Origin: Cycas panzhihuaensis | Taxonomy: Eukaryota > Cycadophyta | Reading direction: 5' to 3' | Assembly: GCA_023213395.1 (NCBI GenBank) | Contig: CM041465.1 | Coordinates: forward strand, 96,727,741 to 96,791,740 | DNA: 64,000 bases | Shown here: positions 21,301-32,450 of the stretch, piece after piece | Layout: each line of letters begins with the position of its first letter | Position numbering within the stretch: position 1 is the stretch's first letter | The notes under the pieces: model-generated | The model's input: the letters and a program-made list of their open reading frames with translations, nothing else | Databases searched by the model: none | Told to the model about the DNA's origin: nothing | Program-made: the position numbers and the translations under genes

Positions 21301-21827
21301 GAAAGCACAGGCCTCTAGGGGGCTATATATAGGGTCATATGATTGTACTCCCCCTGCAAGGACACCGACTTCCCATATGTATGATGTAATATATGATTTT
21401 GATGTGTATATATATACGGGGTAATTGGAACCCCATTTGACACGAGATGTTATATATATCATGTGTGGATGACATGTGTGTTTGTTTTATATGTTGTAAA
21501 TGCTAAGTTGTATGATGTACGTATTTCCTTCCATACATGGCTATATGTCTAATAGGAGGACACACACCCATTATGAGTGGAGATAATAGAGAGGTATGAG
21601 GTTAGAGGATAGAGTGACATACACGTCCACGGAGGAGCATAGTGGAATATGCGAAGGAAACAACAGGCAGGAGAGGGGAGTGACGATACTCCAAAGCGTC
21701 GTCCTAATTGGGGGATGCCTAAGTAGGAAGACAAAAGTTCCCGAGAGGATATGAGAATACGGGTTCCGTGGGAGGAACCAGGAAGAAGAAGAAGAAACCA
21801 CCTTAAATTGCCATTCTACCCATGGCT
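21301..21827. other. Region 3' of the antisense gene (element 1)
   Basis: About 530 bp between the last PMD exon and the inverted repeat. Contains TA-rich runs and the conserved stem-loop at 21,418. A cluster near 21,600-21,800 is conserved with 42,060-42,250 and 59,880-60,060. No conserved frame was found. Confidence 0.5.
21418..21434 (+). other. Conserved stem-loop 3' of the antisense gene (element 1)
   Basis: 'GGGGT' and 'ACCCC' pair around the 7-nt loop 'AATTGGA'. Element 3 has the same hairpin with a 7-bp stem (59,646) and element 2 a 6-bp version (41,771). It lies just after the last exon, so it may belong to the 3' end of that transcript; this is inference. Confidence 0.5.
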
Positions 21828-21898
21828 GGGAAATTCCTTAAGAAGTTTTATGCATGATCGCCAAAAGATCATGCATAAAACTTCTTAAGGAATTTCCC
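21828..21898. repeat. Perfect 32-bp inverted repeat with a 7-nt spacer
   Basis: Arms at 21,828-21,859 and 21,867-21,898 are exact reverse complements separated by 'GCCAAAA'. The right arm is the normal coding sequence of the integrase C-terminus ('VNGKFLKKFYA' region) and the left arm is its inverted copy. Element 3 has about 60 bp of unrelated sequence here (60,105-60,165), so the inverted arm is a new join in element 1. Confidence 0.95.
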
Positions 21899-22474
21899 AT
21901 TAACAGCTTTCTCAAATTAAAGCCCTTCTAGGGTGGCTATCCTATAGGCACCATTACCAAGGGATTCGATAATGATAAAAGGGCCAACCCATTGGGGTTT
22001 GAACTTAGTCAAACGGTCATGGAGATACTGGAGCTTGAGGACGTGGTCCCCAGGAAATAAAGGACGAGAATGAAGGTGTTTATCGTAAGTCCTTTATGAG
22101 CGAGTTTTGGATGCTAGGTTAGCCTGGTAAGCGGCCAAGCGTCTCTCATCCAAAGCTTCAAGATCCAGGCGATCATGCATAAAACTTCTTAAGGAATTTC
22201 CCATTAACAGCTTTCTCAAATTCAAGCCCTTCTAGGGTGGCTATCCTATAGGCACCATTACCAAGGGATTCGATAATGATAAAAGGGCCAACCCATTGGG
22301 GTTTGAACTTAGTCAAACGGTCATGGAGATACTGGAGCTTGAGGATGTGGTCCCCAGGAAATAAAGGACGAAAATGAAGGTGTTTATCGTAAGTCCTTTG
22401 TGAGCGAGTTTTGGATGCTAGGTTAGCCTGGTAAGCGGCCAAGCGTCTCTCATCCAAAGCTTCAAGATCCAGAA
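21867..22474. repeat. Tandem duplication of the integrase C-terminus, two units of about 304 bp
   Basis: Copies start at 21,867 and 22,171 and are almost identical (a handful of differences, for example 'AAATTAAAGCCC' against 'AAATTCAAGCCC'). They are far more alike than the two LTRs are, so the duplication is younger than the insertion or was corrected later. The outer copy sits after the integrase stop codon and is not translated. Confidence 0.93.
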
Positions 22475-23420
22475 GGCGAGCCTGACAGATCGACTCTTCG
22501 TTAGTGAGACCTTAGAGGGAGACTCGTAAAGAAGGAATCTCCACCTCTAGTGGGAGTACCGCCTCGGTACCATAGACCAGGGAGAATGGGGTCATTCCTG
22601 TGGTGGAATAGATAGAGGTGCAGTAAGCCCATAAAGTGAAGGGCAGCTGAAAGTACCAGTCTTTTTGGGACTGAGCAACGATTTTCTTTAGGATATTGAC
22701 GAGAGTCTTATTGAAAGACTTCACTTGGCCATTTGCCCGAGGGTAGTAAGGAGAAGAAGTTTTATGAGAAATTTTAAACTTTTCACAAAGCTCATCCATT
22801 TTCTTATTACAGAAAAGGTTTCCATTGTCACTGATTAGGACATCTAGAATTCTAAAACGGTAAATGATGTGTTGGTAAATGAACGTGGCTACGGTCTTAC
22901 CAGGAGTAGTGATCAAGGGGATGGTCTCTGCCCATTTAGTGAAATACTCTGTGGTAGTCAAGATAAACTTGTACTGCGATGATGAAGGTGGGGAGATAGC
23001 CCCGATGAGGTCTAGTCTCCACTGAGCAAAAGGCCATGGTGAAACAATAGGGTGCAGGACCTCGGAAAGCACATGGGAGATGTTGGCATGTTCCTGACAT
23101 TGCCAACATCTCAGAGCAAAGGCATGGGCATCCTTGAAAAGGGATGGCCAGAAATAACCCTTGTGAAGGATCCTCTGAGCCATGGACTAGCCCCCAAAGT
23201 GACCTCCACAAATACCATGGTGGCATTCACGGAGTACTTGGTCAGCTTCGTCAGTAATAACGCAGCGAAGGAGGATCCTATCGAAGAACCTCTTATACAA
23301 TACCTCGTCCATGAGGAGGTATTGCCTGGTAGAAGTCCAGATACGAGATCTAACTTTACTACTAGCATCAGGGTGGTATTGCTGTTGTGTGAGATACTGC
23401 ACTATATTGCCATACCACTC
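22173..23420 (-). pseudogene. Gypsy integrase of Tat element 1, catalytic Glu lost
   Basis: From the N-terminus: the zinc region 'HHGICGGHFGG', a stop, 'ILHKGYFWPSLFKDA', 'CWQCQEHANI'. The core has 'WRLDLIGAI' (first Asp), 'LISDNGNLF' (second Asp) and 'YYPRANGQVKSFNK', where Lys replaces the catalytic Glu. The C-terminal GPY/F module reads 'PQWVGPFIIIESLGNGAYRI' and ends 'VNGKFLKKFYA' with a stop. There is no chromodomain after it, as in the Tat group. A frame break near 22,500 separates core and C-terminus. Between the gypsy RNase H and this domain only about 60 residues intervene, so no aRH is inserted there. Confidence 0.9.
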
Positions 23421-23564
23421 ATTGTCGATGAGTGCATGGGGAGAGACATCCTAAATTGTCAGGATGGACTCATCAGGGAGAGAATCATTGACAGGAACAT
23501 CAAAGGAGTTAGGGATAGGGGCATCTATGAGTTGCTTGGCCACTACCATTCCCTTCTTTGATTT

Positions 23565-24110
23565 TTAGTTAATGATATGGAGGTCAAATTCTTGAAGTAG
23601 GACGGCCCACCGGCCGGCCCTACCCGTCAAAGCTGAATGAGTGAGCAAGTATCGCAAGGGATCGAATTGAATGATCACCTTGGTGGTATTGCCAAGTAAG
23701 TAGTGTCTGAACTTCTTAGTTGCATGGACCAATGAGAGGCACTCCTTCTCAACAAGAGAATAGTTAAGTTCAGTAGCCATAAGGGTGCGACTGATGAAAT
23801 ATATAGCTCTCTCAGTTCCTAAGTCATCCTCCTGAGCTAACATAGCGCCCAAGGACTCGTTAGTCGCCGAGGTGTACAGGACGAAGGGTCTATTGAATCG
23901 AGGAGGAACCAGCATAGGAGCAGAAGCAAGGGCTTCCTTAAGTCCTTCGAAGGCCTTTTGGGTCTTGTCAGAGCAAGCAAAAGGAGCTCCCTTCTTCAAT
24001 AGGTTCGTGAGGGGTTTAGCGCTCACAACGAAGTCCGCTAAGAAGCACCTAAGAAAACTGAGCCTTCCTAGAAACGACTTAATCTGTCGTTGGATTCTAG
24101 GCGGTGGCAT
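23565..24110 (-). pseudogene. Gypsy RNase H of Tat element 1
   Basis: Begins in the RT connection ('FLGRLSFLRCFLADFV', 'KPLTNLLKKGAPF', 'AFEGLKEALASAPML') and continues 'FVLYTSATNESLGAMLAQ', 'AIYFISRTLMATELNYSLVE', 'KECLSLVHATKKFRHYL', ending 'GRAGRWAVLLQEFDLHII'. This is the standard order for Ty3/gypsy. The first acidic position of the domain reads Ser-Ala-Thr-Asn instead of the usual Asp-containing form. A stop follows. It is separated from the RT frame by a nonsense codon near 24,144. Confidence 0.88.
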
Positions 24111-24143
24111 ATCAAAGATTGCCCTGACCTTGCCATGGTCAAT

Positions 24144-24806
24144 CTAAATTCCTTGTTTGGACACAAGGAAACCAAGGAGTTTACCCAAAGTGACAGCAAA
24201 TATGCACTTGAGCGGATTTAGACTAACATGATACTTGCGGCATTGTAAGAAGATGGCACGTAAGTCGGATGGATGATGGGCCCTGACACGGGAGAGATCC
24301 ATCATATCATCCATAAAGACCTCTAATGTGTTATCAATGAGGTTGTGGAAGATGAAATGCATGGCTCTTTGGTAAGTAGCACCTACATTCTTAAGGCTAA
24401 AGGGCATTGCCTTGTAGGCAAAAGTACCCCAAGGTGTAGTGAAGGCCATCTTGTGGCGGTCTTCAGGAGAAATCTAAAGTTAGTTATAGCCAGAAAAGCC
24501 ATCCATTAAAGACATGACTTCAAATCCAGCAGTGTGATCAATAATTTGATTGATAAAGGGGAGTGAGAAGTTGTCCTTAGGACAAGCATTATTGATATTC
24601 TGGAAATCGACACATATACGAATTGCCCCATTCTTTTTAGCAATGAGGACAATATTGGAGATCCACTTAGGGTAGTCAATGGAAGTAATAAGCCCATCGT
24701 CCAGAAGCTTCTCAACCTCCATCTTGATGGTAGCTGAGAGCCGGTGAAGGACGCCGCTCGCACACGGGGTAGGCGCCAGGAATGGTGGTGAGGTTATGGG
24801 TGACAA
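24144..24806 (-). pseudogene. Gypsy reverse transcriptase of Tat element 1
   Basis: N-terminal part: 'EVEKLLDDGLITSIDYPKWI', 'NIVLIAKKNGAIRICVDFQN', 'CPKDNFSLPFINQIID', 'MSLMDGFSGYN'. After two stops comes 'MAFTTPWGTFAYKAMPFSLK', 'NTLEVFMDDMMDLS' with the catalytic Asp pair near 24,305, and 'PLKCIFAVTLGKLLGFLVS'. All RT blocks are in order and at normal spacing. Only nonsense changes between 24,480 and 24,449 break it. It is the only RT of the three Tat elements present in the window. Confidence 0.92.
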
Positions 24807-25700
24807 TGGAGGGGTTAATTCCCTTTATGTCAGCATAATCCCACGCGAAAATGTCCCAAAACTCCTGAAACAAAAGGGAGTACTCCCTTATCTCATTAGC
24901 AGAACATTCCAACCTGACCTTAATGACCTTGCCAGGGGCCAAGACTATGTCTTGAGTTGCCCCCATACACATGGCATTGCCCTCTTCGAAGTGGAGAGGG
25001 GCAAAGTCAACAGGAGGAGGTGGAATAGGAGACGGGATCAGATCAGCAAGTGTGGATCCAATTGCAAGGATCTTCTGGTGACCAAGCCTGTGGTGGCTAG
25101 AAGGTAAGTTAGGCACAAAGCCCGCTAGGTGCTCAAGTAGGGTTTCGTCATCCTCGAAGTAATCCACCCCATGGATGACCTTACTTTGAGTAGAGGAAGT
25201 GCTAGAGAGAGTAGAAGCAACATGACCGTGATGGTCATTGGGTTGCTCAACTTCCTCGCGAGACCCTGAAGGAGAGTCAAAAGGAGGCTCCTCGGAAGGA
25301 GCGAAAGGCAATTCTTTAAAGCCACCACCTACAAGGGATGATGGGGGAGAAGAATTGACGATGGGCGAGTCAACACGAGTAATAACATGTGATACGCAGG
25401 AGTGGCTAGCCTCACTAATGAAAGAGGTTGTAGATAGGGATCTAGAATGAAATAGATGTGACCTACTGGTGCAGAGGAAAGAGACGGGGTGAAGATAATT
25501 CTCGTCCTCATCGTGTGACTCATCGTCACTAAACGAAGCAAGGTACCTGTAGCTCCCAACGCCAATAGGGGCGAACCGCATGAGACTAGAGGAAGAAGAT
25601 GCGGGATCTTCTTCAGATGGATTAGGTATGCCAATGGAATAAGCCAAGGTGTATGTAGAAGGACCTCGGTTTGTCGAATTGGTAGAACGAGTTTGTTTGG
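24807..25700 (-). pseudogene. Protease-RT linker of Tat element 1
   Basis: A long Ser/Pro-rich, acidic spacer in the same frame as the RT start. It includes 'FAPIGVGSYRYLASFSDD', 'KVIHGVDYFEDDETLLEHLA' and 'APLHFEEGNAMCMGATQD', all well conserved in element 3 and in part in element 2. No enzymatic motif. It is useful as a landmark for deletions in the other copies. Confidence 0.8.
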
Positions 25701-26286
25701 TAAATGGGCGTTCATGAGGAATCACTCTCATCTGCCCATCATGGACGAATTTAAGTTGTTCCCAAAGAGTCGAGTACACGGCTCCCATTTGGTCAAGCCA
25801 TGGATGACCTAGAAGGAGGTTGTAGTCGACGTCGACATCGAGGACTACAACATCAGCAAGAACAGTCTTGCCCTCAAGGGTGAGCAGAATTACGATAGAT
25901 CCCAAAGGGGCCTTCTCGCTACCGTCATAACCTTAGCATCGCCATGGAACTGACTTCAAGGCAGAAATACCAAGCTCTTGCATGACGCGTAAGGGCATGG
26001 CGTTCACGAAAGAATCGTTATCAATAACAGTCCTTCGGAGGGTATAATCGGGCGTATTAATAGTGATAGTGAATGGGAAATTCCATTGACGTTCCCTTTT
26101 ACCAGCGGGAGAAAGGTCCTTAGGATCAAATGAAATAACGGATCCACCACTTTGGGTGACGCCCAAAGCATGGATAGGGGTATCATTTGATCCTAAAGCT
26201 TCCAGGAGGAGGGCCCGTTGCTTGGGACAACTCCTCAAAATGTCCATCAAGGACATTCCTGCAGCAACAGTATGAAGCTCGTCCAT
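25701..26286 (-). pseudogene. Retropepsin-like protease of Tat element 1, active site altered
   Basis: Starts 'MDELHTVAAGMSLMDILRSC' and reaches the active-site region near 26,025, 'TVIDNDSFVNAMPLRVMQEL'. Elements 2 and 3 read 'IVDNGSSVNA' and 'VVDNGSSVNA', the Asp-Asn-Gly-Ser variant of the aspartic protease loop; here Gly is Asp and Ser is Phe. The flap and second strand follow ('VVLDVDVDYNLLLGHPWLDQ'). A stop at 25,930 splits it. It would release Gag and Pol units. Confidence 0.85.
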
Positions 26287-28796
26287 GATGGAGAAGGGCT
26301 TACCCTTTGCAGTAGGCTGGGTAAGTACCCTTCAAAAATCGTAATGACCTAGGCACATAGGAATGGCCTTGGGGAAGAGAGGTATTTCTGGAGGAGGGTT
26401 CTCTAGAAGCAGGTCGGAAGGAGCAAAAGAAGAAGTGCCTACTACTTCCTTAGCAGCCTGAGACTGTGTAAGGGCATAAGAAGGAGTTGCCTCAAGTAAT
26501 TGGATCACCTTCTTCCCCTTATTCCGAGGCTGCGAAGGTGATGGGGTATGACGGCCAGGAGAACAAAAGGAAGATGACGAGTCCCAGGTACCCTTCCCTT
26601 TGTCATGGGGAGGACAGGAATTAGGCGATCTTACTCAGTTCTGATTATTCTTGGTTTGGTTGTTGCGATCGCGTTCCCCATATTTAAGGAACAGATCCTT
26701 ATGAATTTGTTGGTCCAAATTAGGCTTTGAGGCTCGTTTGGGGGAAGAGTCATGTCGAGGGGCATCCTTAGGATGCTAGACCCTGCAACGCGAGTCATTG
26801 TGAAAGCACTCCCCATGAATGGAGTACCACTTCTTCTCAAGCAGGGGATCTGACCTTCTCGCTTGAGAGGATTGAGCGTTTCTATTCCTAGGGAGGGAAG
26901 CTTTAGTTGTTTGTTAGACTTGCTTATTAGATGTAGGGGATGAAGGAGTTTGAATCTTAAGCTCCTTCATCGTATGCTCGAATGAGTGTATGGCTGATGT
27001 GAGAGGGTCTAAGGTCCTCTCAGTTAGATGAAAGGAAGACTGGTTAGGTTGTGAAGGTTTGGTATCTTTAGTTGAAGGTGGTGCCTCACATCGCTGTGAG
27101 GGCTTAAGAGGTTTCTTAAGACTAGCTTGGATCTCAATAGCCTCCAACGCCAAGTACTTAGCGATCGTAGAGTCGTATGTGGTTGCCCCCATTTTAAGGA
27201 CTTCCACATGCACTTTAGGATGAAGTGTATTGACGAAGAGATCTCGCTTCAACTCCTCGGGCAATGTTGCCTTAGTGGAGTGAAGCAAGTCATGGAATCG
27301 CCGCACAAAGATACGATTCATTTCATTGTGACTTGTTTGAGCGAGAGGAGCGATTTCATTCCACTCTCGAATGGACGAGCTACATCAAAGTAGTTGATGA
27401 ACTCGTCCACCAATTGCTGGAATGAATAGATGGAGTGGGCAGGGAGACAGTAAAACCACTTAAGGGCATCACCCTGTAAGGATTGCAAGAACAATTTCAT
27501 TAGAATGTGGTCATAAGCACAGTAATCGATGCATGCCATAGAAAAGCTATGCACATGCTTTGCTGGGTCTTGCGATAAAGTTCCGTCAAATCTAGGAACT
27601 TCAGGGGGATGAGGCAGTAAATTGGTTCTTAATGCCTCAACAGATAAAGGTGTTGATCTATAGTCCATGAAGGGGCATGCCCTTGCCTGGGCCATAGGGT
27701 CAACGAATGACATAGTAGGTAACAAGCAAGGAGCGGATGGGGGTAGCACACCCATCCCTCCTTGAGGAAACACCCCCTGCTGAGAGGGGACTTAAGGATA
27801 AGTGCCTTGGAAGGGAGTCAGGTTCCCTTGTGAAGGCACGATAAAATGAATTGCGCTAGATGATGGAAAAGATGGATGCGGAATCGGGTTTTGCCCATAT
27901 GGGCCACTCATAGGTGGAGCAACCCCATATGGGTGTAGCGGATCCACTCCATAAGTTGGGAGGTGGCTTCCTCTACCCTGCCCCTAAGGTTGAGAAGTAT
28001 ACCCTGGGGAAATGTAAAAGGAAGTGCCACCGTATTAGTTTTGAGGGTGTGTGGGAGTGGGACCCACATGACTGATGGCTGAAGGGTTAATAGGATCGAC
28101 ATGCCTACTAGGAAAGGTATATGCCACATTAGGGGATGGCACATTGGTTTGGCTAGGGACGGGTATGCTAACCTTCAACTAAGGGAAAGACATACCACAG
28201 GAAGATCTTGAAACACTAGGACCTTGATGAGGAACATAAGGTGCAACATGTACCCCCACAACCAGAATAAGAAAGGAGCGGGATGCATGCATAGGCACGA
28301 AGGGATTGGTTGTTACAAGAAGAGTAGATGAGGATGAGGCACGCAGGGGAGGAGTGGAAGAAGAAGAGGCTCCTCCATGAAGAGCATCCTCAAACCATCT
28401 AGGACATGGTTGGAGACGTGCCATGCGATGACACTCGTTGAGAGTTTGAACTACATCGGCAGGAGGGGTACCCATAAACTCGTAAGAGGTAGTTGGGACC
28501 TTGAATGAAGTAGATCCCTCGGGACGCTCCTCATAAGAGTCACCAACTGAGTGGTAAATCTCAAGAGGAAAGGATCCTTCTACCACATGGGTAGAGGGAT
28601 GGATATTGAGTGGGTGATATTGGTCACCCAGGTAGTAAGTGGGATCATCACCCTCTTGGGTAGACCCCAGAATAGAGGAAGGGAAATCATGAGTTTCCAA
28701 GGTTGAGGTATGGTAGGCCCAATAAGAAGAGTATCCCTCCATAGTCAAATCAGAATCTGACAAAGGTAGAGGGTGATACTCGGGGTCTTCTAACAA
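26287..28796 (-). pseudogene. Gag of Tat element 1
   Basis: The likely start region is at 28,796 ('MLEDPEYHPLPLSDSDLTME'), followed by a long Pro/Ser/Tyr-rich N-terminus. The capsid-type retrotransposon gag domain lies at about 27,620-27,000 ('VPRFDGTLSQDPAKHVHSFS', 'LQGDALKWFYCLPAHSIYSF', 'ELKRDLFVNTLHPKVHVEVL'). A His/Cys knuckle follows near 26,830-26,790 (in element 3 'CSIHGDCFHGDSRC'), then a low-complexity tail to the protease. Several stops and shifts break it. It forms the particle in a working element. Confidence 0.88.
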
Positions 28797-28984
28797 TGGA
28801 GGTAGACCGCGTAAGTGACGAGAAAAGCATCGTATGCAAGGTCAGCTAACAATGTTAGGAAAAGGAAAGGGCGATAAAGGCACACGCACTGGGGGTTGCC
28901 CAACGAAGAGATTGAAGTAGAAAAAGGACCACAAAGAGGTAGCAAAACCAATGGAAGAGAGTGGAAACTAGCTCCCTTACTAGC

Positions 28985-29007
28985 TAGTCCCGGTGATGGT
29001 CGCCGGG
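28985..29007 (-). promoter_or_regulatory. Primer binding site of Tat element 1
   Basis: Just inside the 5' LTR the - strand reads 'CGGCGACCATCACCGGGAC'; the same place in element 2 reads 'TAGCGACCATATTGGTGGG'. This has the TGGCGACC-like start seen in plant gypsy primer sites, but I do not assign the tRNA. The 200-bp leader to gag (28,797-29,007) shows nothing else. Confidence 0.6.
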
Positions 29008-31732
29008 TGGATCTTGGCGTCTATGGGATAGCTACCTAACTAAGTAGGAATGGTATGAGCAGCCGATGGTATAATTGAGAAAAGACCTACAAGTAGGGCA
29101 AATACCACGCAGGGCGCCTCGTGTGCTGGAGCATGAGTTTGGGACCTGCAAATGGAATATAGCTACCAGGAAGTGGTTCTCCTACTTCGAAGAAGAGGAG
29201 AAGAGGCACAGGGTTAGCCTGGGTTGACCTAAGGGAAGGATCCTCCCACCCTTGGATGGCTAGAAGGGGAATGAGAGAACCCTTCGAGGGTTTCCCTAAA
29301 GCAACGAGAAACAAGAAAAGGTAGGCAAGTAGATAGCCTACGGATGGGGTCACCTTGGTTATTCGGCTAAGCGGAGAACCGAGAGAACATAAAATGAATA
29401 ACTGAACAAAAGAGGTTATGATATGTATGAGCAAACTAACCAAGTAAACAAGTAACGAGGCAAGAGGGAAGTTTACACGGCAAAAGGGGGGAAAAGGCGA
29501 GAGGGAAGGTTTCTTAAGACCTTTTCCTATAACAAAATAAAATGTAAGCGATAAAGTAAGCAAAGTATGAATTAAGAGAGAGGTTGATTTCCCTTCTCTT
29601 TCCGATGAGCTAATTACTACTATGTAAAAGAACTCAAAAGGAAAAAGTGACAAAGTAGAGTGAGAGCATGTACCTAGAACATAAGCGTGTCGAAATGGTG
29701 ATGCTCCCAAGAGGCACCCAAAGTTACTCCACAAGGCACGGCAGACGTGGAGAGTTGTGGTAAATCGGAATATGGGGCTCCCTTACCTTCCCCAGAAAAA
29801 GTACTAAAGTACCAAGTGAGGGAAAGAAAGGAACAAAATGCTAACAATAAATGAAATAGGAAAGTAAAGCATAAATGTGGGCACTTACCCGCAAAGGAAG
29901 AAAGAGGAATAGATCCTTTGTGCTTTCCAAATACCTACAAGTAAATGACAATCCCCCCTTTCCAGAGAAAGGGTGCTAGTATACAATGGAAAGATCCTAA
30001 TAATACATGTACATACAAAGCAAATATAAACCTAAATATGTGTATGTTAGTATCAATATAATGATGATATACTGTAACGGAAAAAACAACTAAAGTAGAC
30101 AGAGAGTAACCGGTAAGCCTCGGAGTGGCCCACCTTCTACAAGGAACAACCCCAATCGCCCCTAAAAGCCATGAGGCAGCGAGGGTAAGGTTGTGTAAGA
30201 GGGCTGGAAATAGAGACAGAGAGTTGAAAAGAGCCCAAAGAGGACCTACAGCAAGCCAAGGTACTATAGAGAGCAAACTGGGTTGCCGGGAAAGGAGTTG
30301 GGCAAAGGACAAGTAGTTGGGGCTTATGTGAGTTGCCCGGATCAAGGCACAAGCCCTCAAACCAGCACTGCAATGTGTGACAGTGCTAATTTCAGCAGCT
30401 AAAGATGGCTTAACAAACCCTTGTTTGATTGCCAAGGACATCATGGGGCAAAAGGGAAGGTTTGGGGGGCAAAGAGCCACTTGAGGAGCATGGAAGGTGG
30501 TGCAGAATCCACCCAGCTCTCACCCAAACCCTATGCAACCCCTCTTTGCCACTGCCTTGAGTAATAAACGTAGGCAAGGAGGCTCTAATGGCAAGAATAA
30601 GACAATCCAAAATAAAGGAAAAGCAACCTCCGAAGACCCAAGCAAGAAGACAAGCAAAATAGGGCATCAATTGAACAAGAAAGTAGCTTAAACCAATGGA
30701 TACCTAAGAAGAGGAGTGGAGGCTCTTGCCTCAGTCAAGGGCTGCTGAAAGAAGGCTGAGAAATCAGCCTAAGAGCTGTGGAACAGTAGGTTTGGAACCC
30801 TGCTAATGGAGTTGAAGGAAACACCTGCACTTTTAGGATGCTTGATGATTGCCTGAGTAAGAATTTGCTGAGATCTCTCCAGAGGGGCCCTCTCCAAGGT
30901 GTGTGAAGGGCTGGGAAGATGTCCTAGGCAGTACTCAAAGGAGGCTGGTATTTGGAGGAGAGGTGCAGTCCATGGCAGTAGAGCAGCAGAGAATAGTAGA
31001 GCACACAACGTTTTCCTTGAGGAGAAATCCAAAAATGAACAAAAAGAGATCCTAAAAATGAGTTAAAGAGGACTTAAATACCCAGTCTAAACCCTAAACT
31101 GAGCGATTAGGGCACAACTGGTGGTGAGTCAAGTCATGAGACATATGGCAGTTTTGCAATAAATGCGAAATTGCTATGGCAGTATTTAAAAAATAAATTT
31201 GAACAGTCATCCCACCGCAAAATCTACAGTATCGTGGAATTTGCGGTGGTACCGCGTAATTTACGATGGTATGTAACCAGGGGCTAAAATTGGCCCAGAC
31301 AGCCAGCCTAGGCTATGGGCCAATGACAAAAGAGGCTAATAGAGGGTTGAAACACCTACCTAAGGGTAAACAAGCCAACAAATGAGTTCAAAAGAGCAAA
31401 AATAGGATTCAAATGATGTGGCAAGTCAACTAAACAATGATGGATCATCACACAGGCGGAGGTGGCACAAGCCAAGTGGATCTTGGAGTGAGGAGGGCAG
31501 AATGCGGGAAGTGGAATAGCCACCGAGGTGCCACACTCATTGGGAATGTGCCTCTGCTATAGTCATCATAGGCTGAATAAGTGTAGACGAAGACAAAAAT
31601 CATCTACAAGGTCACAACATGCAAACATGTAAGCAAGCACCCATCTCAAAAGAAAGTGATGATAAGGTGAGAAGCATACCTGCACTTACCTAAGTCAATA
31701 ATTTCGTATCCATTCCCAGAAGCCGGGAAATA
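29008..31732 (-). repeat. 5' LTR of Tat element 1
   Basis: 2,725 bp, the partner of 14,633-17,341. TATA-like 'TATTTAA' at 31,074-31,080 on the - strand. It has two imperfect units of about 20 bp near 31,225-31,265 ('GTATCGTGGAATTTGCGGTG' and 'GTACCGCGTAATTTACGATG') where the 3' LTR has one. Confidence 0.93.
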
Positions 31733-32450
31733 GATACCATAGTTTAATCTCATTAGCAGCTAAAATTTTGGAGTAAGAATGATCAAAAGAAGGTAGTTAG
31801 AACCCATGAAACTTACCACATTTAAGAAAAAACAACCATCATCAAAAAAGGCTTATTATTAAAGGATAAAAATACCTTATTTGATGGAAGAAAATGCCAA
31901 AATTTAGAGTTTAGGGAAGTCTATTTCAAAAATGGTAACTAAAGATGGGTCATATTAACTTGAATTGATAGAATAGATCTAAGTAAAAATTTTGCCAAAA
32001 TGTTAAAGGGAAAGCCTTTTTATAAAGAAAAAGGAAAAAAATTATTTTATTTACAAATGAGGGTTAAAAAGCAGTGATTTTGTGAGTTGTTTTTTCACTA
32101 CAAGAGGTGATATAGAGATCCTTTTAGAGTGGGATTAGCCCCAAAGAGGGAAATTTAGAGCCATGTATTAAGGAGTGAGATACTTGATAAGCTTTTCTTA
32201 GCAATTTTTTTCTTAAACATTTAAAATACTATTTAATGGTTAAAAATATGATTTTAGAAAATAGAGAAAATTAGAAAATTAAGTTTTTGTCTAAGAAGTC
32301 ATATTTTTAGAGATGTTATTATATTTTTTACTGTGTTATCATGTTTTTGGACTTAAAAGAAAATTAAAAAGAGAATATAAAATTTTTAAGTCAAATTCAC
32401 ATGTTGACTTGATCTTTTTGTGTGATGCAACCCCTAGAGAAGATAAATAC
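31733..32450. other. Older Tat flank, no gene
   Basis: Begins with the target duplication and the fourth 'CCATAGTTTA' unit of the split array, then AT-rich sequence. By position it should once have held aRH, but no aRH block is recognisable. Confidence 0.4.

Larger units (their letters stand above)
14633..31732 (-). mobile_element. Tat element 1: Ty3/gypsy LTR retrotransposon, full set of domains
   Basis: A 17.1-kb element. Two direct LTRs of about 2.71 and 2.73 kb agree at roughly nine bases in ten by eye over the first 235 bp, differing mainly by transitions. The + strand boundaries are 'TGGATACGCG' / 'TGGATCTTGG' at the low ends and 'GAAACA' / 'GAAATA' at the high ends. Flanks 'GATAA' (14,628-14,632) and 'GATAC' (31,733-31,737) fit a 5-bp target duplication with one change. 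On the - strand it carries gag, protease, RT, gypsy RNase H, integrase and then aRH, with an antisense PMD gene between integrase and aRH. No chromodomain follows integrase. The long LTR, two RNase H domains and extra antisense gene place it in the Tat group. Confidence 0.93.

Noticed and set aside
24712-25905. 397-codon ORF as a separate protein
   Set aside because: It is the protease C-terminal part plus linker of element 1, continuous with RT in the parental frame.
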